A stretch of 5,747 bases of DNA, taken from NCBI GenBank assembly GCA_028694275.1, contig JAQUTS010000113.1:1-5747 (forward strand), in the 5' to 3' direction. The stretch comes from Candidatus Gastranaerophilales bacterium. GTDB lineage: Bacteria; Cyanobacteriota; Vampirovibrionia; Gastranaerophilales; CAJFVJ01. How positions within the stretch are numbered: position 1 is the stretch's first letter; each line of letters starts with the position of its first letter. The position numbers were made by a program, and so were the translations under genes. Below are positions 5,200-5,747 of this stretch, piece by piece. A model generated the notes under the pieces. It made no database searches, was not told the origin of the DNA, and saw nothing but the letters and a program-made list of their open reading frames with translations.

Positions 5200-5747
5200 T
5201 TAATCTAAAATACCGTATTTTGCGTTGCGTGCAGTTGTTTCTTTTGGAGCGGAAGTTTTTTGAATCTCTTCAGCTTTGAGTCCAAACCACCCAGGATGGC
5301 TAAGATCCCAGGTATCAAAGAAATAATGCATAAAGTTTTTGGTAACGGTAATTGCGCTGAACATACTGATGATAACACCTATTGCAAGTGTCAGAGCGAA
5401 TCCTTTTACGATACTTGTTCCAAGCATATAAAGGACTATGCAGGTAAGTATTGTTGTCATATTTGAGTCAAAAATACTTGTAAAGGCTCTGTCAAACCCT
5501 GCATTTATTGCGGCAAAAAGTGTTCTGCCTATTTTGAGTTCTTCTTTTGTTCTCTCAAATATTAAAATATTAGCATCGACTGCCATTCCGATACTCAGGA
5601 TAAAACCTGCAATACCCGCAAGGGTAAGTGTTACAGGGATGATTTTGAATATGGCGAAAACAAAAATCCCATATAAAATCAAAGCCACATCTGCGATGAG
5701 TCCGGGCAGTCTGTAGTATGCAATCATAAACAGCATTACAAGCCCAA
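5200..5747 (-). CDS. secD: Protein translocase subunit SecD, C-terminal part (cut by the window edge)
   Basis: The frame is open to the right edge, so only the last 180 or so residues are present; the exported P1 domain and first membrane segments are off the window. Counted from the in-frame Met at 5736 (internal, not a start), visible motifs are the YYRLPGLIADVAL stretch (7-19), LAGIAGFILSIGMAVDANILIFERTKEEL (39-67) with the conserved membrane Asp D54, and IFDSNMTTILTCIVLYMLGTSIVKGFALTLAIG (88-120), followed by the last segment. The order and motifs are those of the SecD membrane domain rather than SecF: GMAVDAN and DSNMTT are SecD-type. The protein ends in a charged cytoplasmic tail of about 30 residues (from FGLKAEEIQK to GILD). 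It is the first visible gene of the secD-secF-xer operon. Confidence 0.94.
   Translation of the reverse strand, partial: GLVMLFMIAYYRLPGLIADVALILYGIFVFAIFKIIPVTLTLAGIAGFILSIGMAVDANILIFERTKEELKIGRTLFAAINAGFDRAFTSIFDSNMTTILTCIVLYMLGTSIVKGFALTLAIGVIISMFSAITVTKNFMHYFFDTWDLSHPGWFGLKAEEIQKTSAPKETTARNAKYGILD

Overview
The window is AT-rich bacterial DNA with short intergenic gaps and two convergent blocks. The plus strand (1-1919) carries folate genes. The minus strand (1928-5747) carries protein export genes, a tyrosine recombinase and a small accessory cluster. Separate SecD and SecF, a lipobox protein, a BlaI/MecI-type regulator and a fused PabB-PabC suggest a low-GC, gut-type bacterium. A member of the Melainabacteria/Gastranaerophilales is my best guess from overall impression, but no 16S rRNA or clear marker is present, so the taxonomy is weak inference.

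Plus strand: a 5'-truncated gene encodes a fusion of aminodeoxychorismate synthase component I (PabB) and aminodeoxychorismate lyase (PabC). It overlaps by four bases (GTGA) the gene for the glutamine amidotransferase subunit PabA. Together they cover chorismate + glutamine -> 4-amino-4-deoxychorismate -> p-aminobenzoate + pyruvate, the pAB branch of folate synthesis.

Minus strand, read from the right edge: the C-terminal part of secD, then secF (17-base gap), then a XerC/XerD-type recombinase (19-base gap), which looks like one operon. After a 75-base gap with palindromes and a possible promoter comes a 67-residue lipoprotein gene. Next is a BlaI/MecI/CopY-family repressor gene with a near-consensus promoter (TTGACA-17-TATTAT) and, upstream of it, a palindrome TACAATTGTA that fits the TACANNTGTA operator of this family. 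A 122-residue unrecognised gene overlaps the repressor gene by 20 bases. After 94 bases with an inverted repeat comes a probable 57-residue very basic protein with no acidic residue. Its stop lies 8 bases from the pabA stop.

The conserved genes are ordinary. The most interesting part is 1928-3324: a small repressor-headed cluster of unknown proteins with no beta-lactamase, BlaR1-type sensor or copper gene in view. I see no CRISPR array, tRNA, rRNA or insertion sequence.
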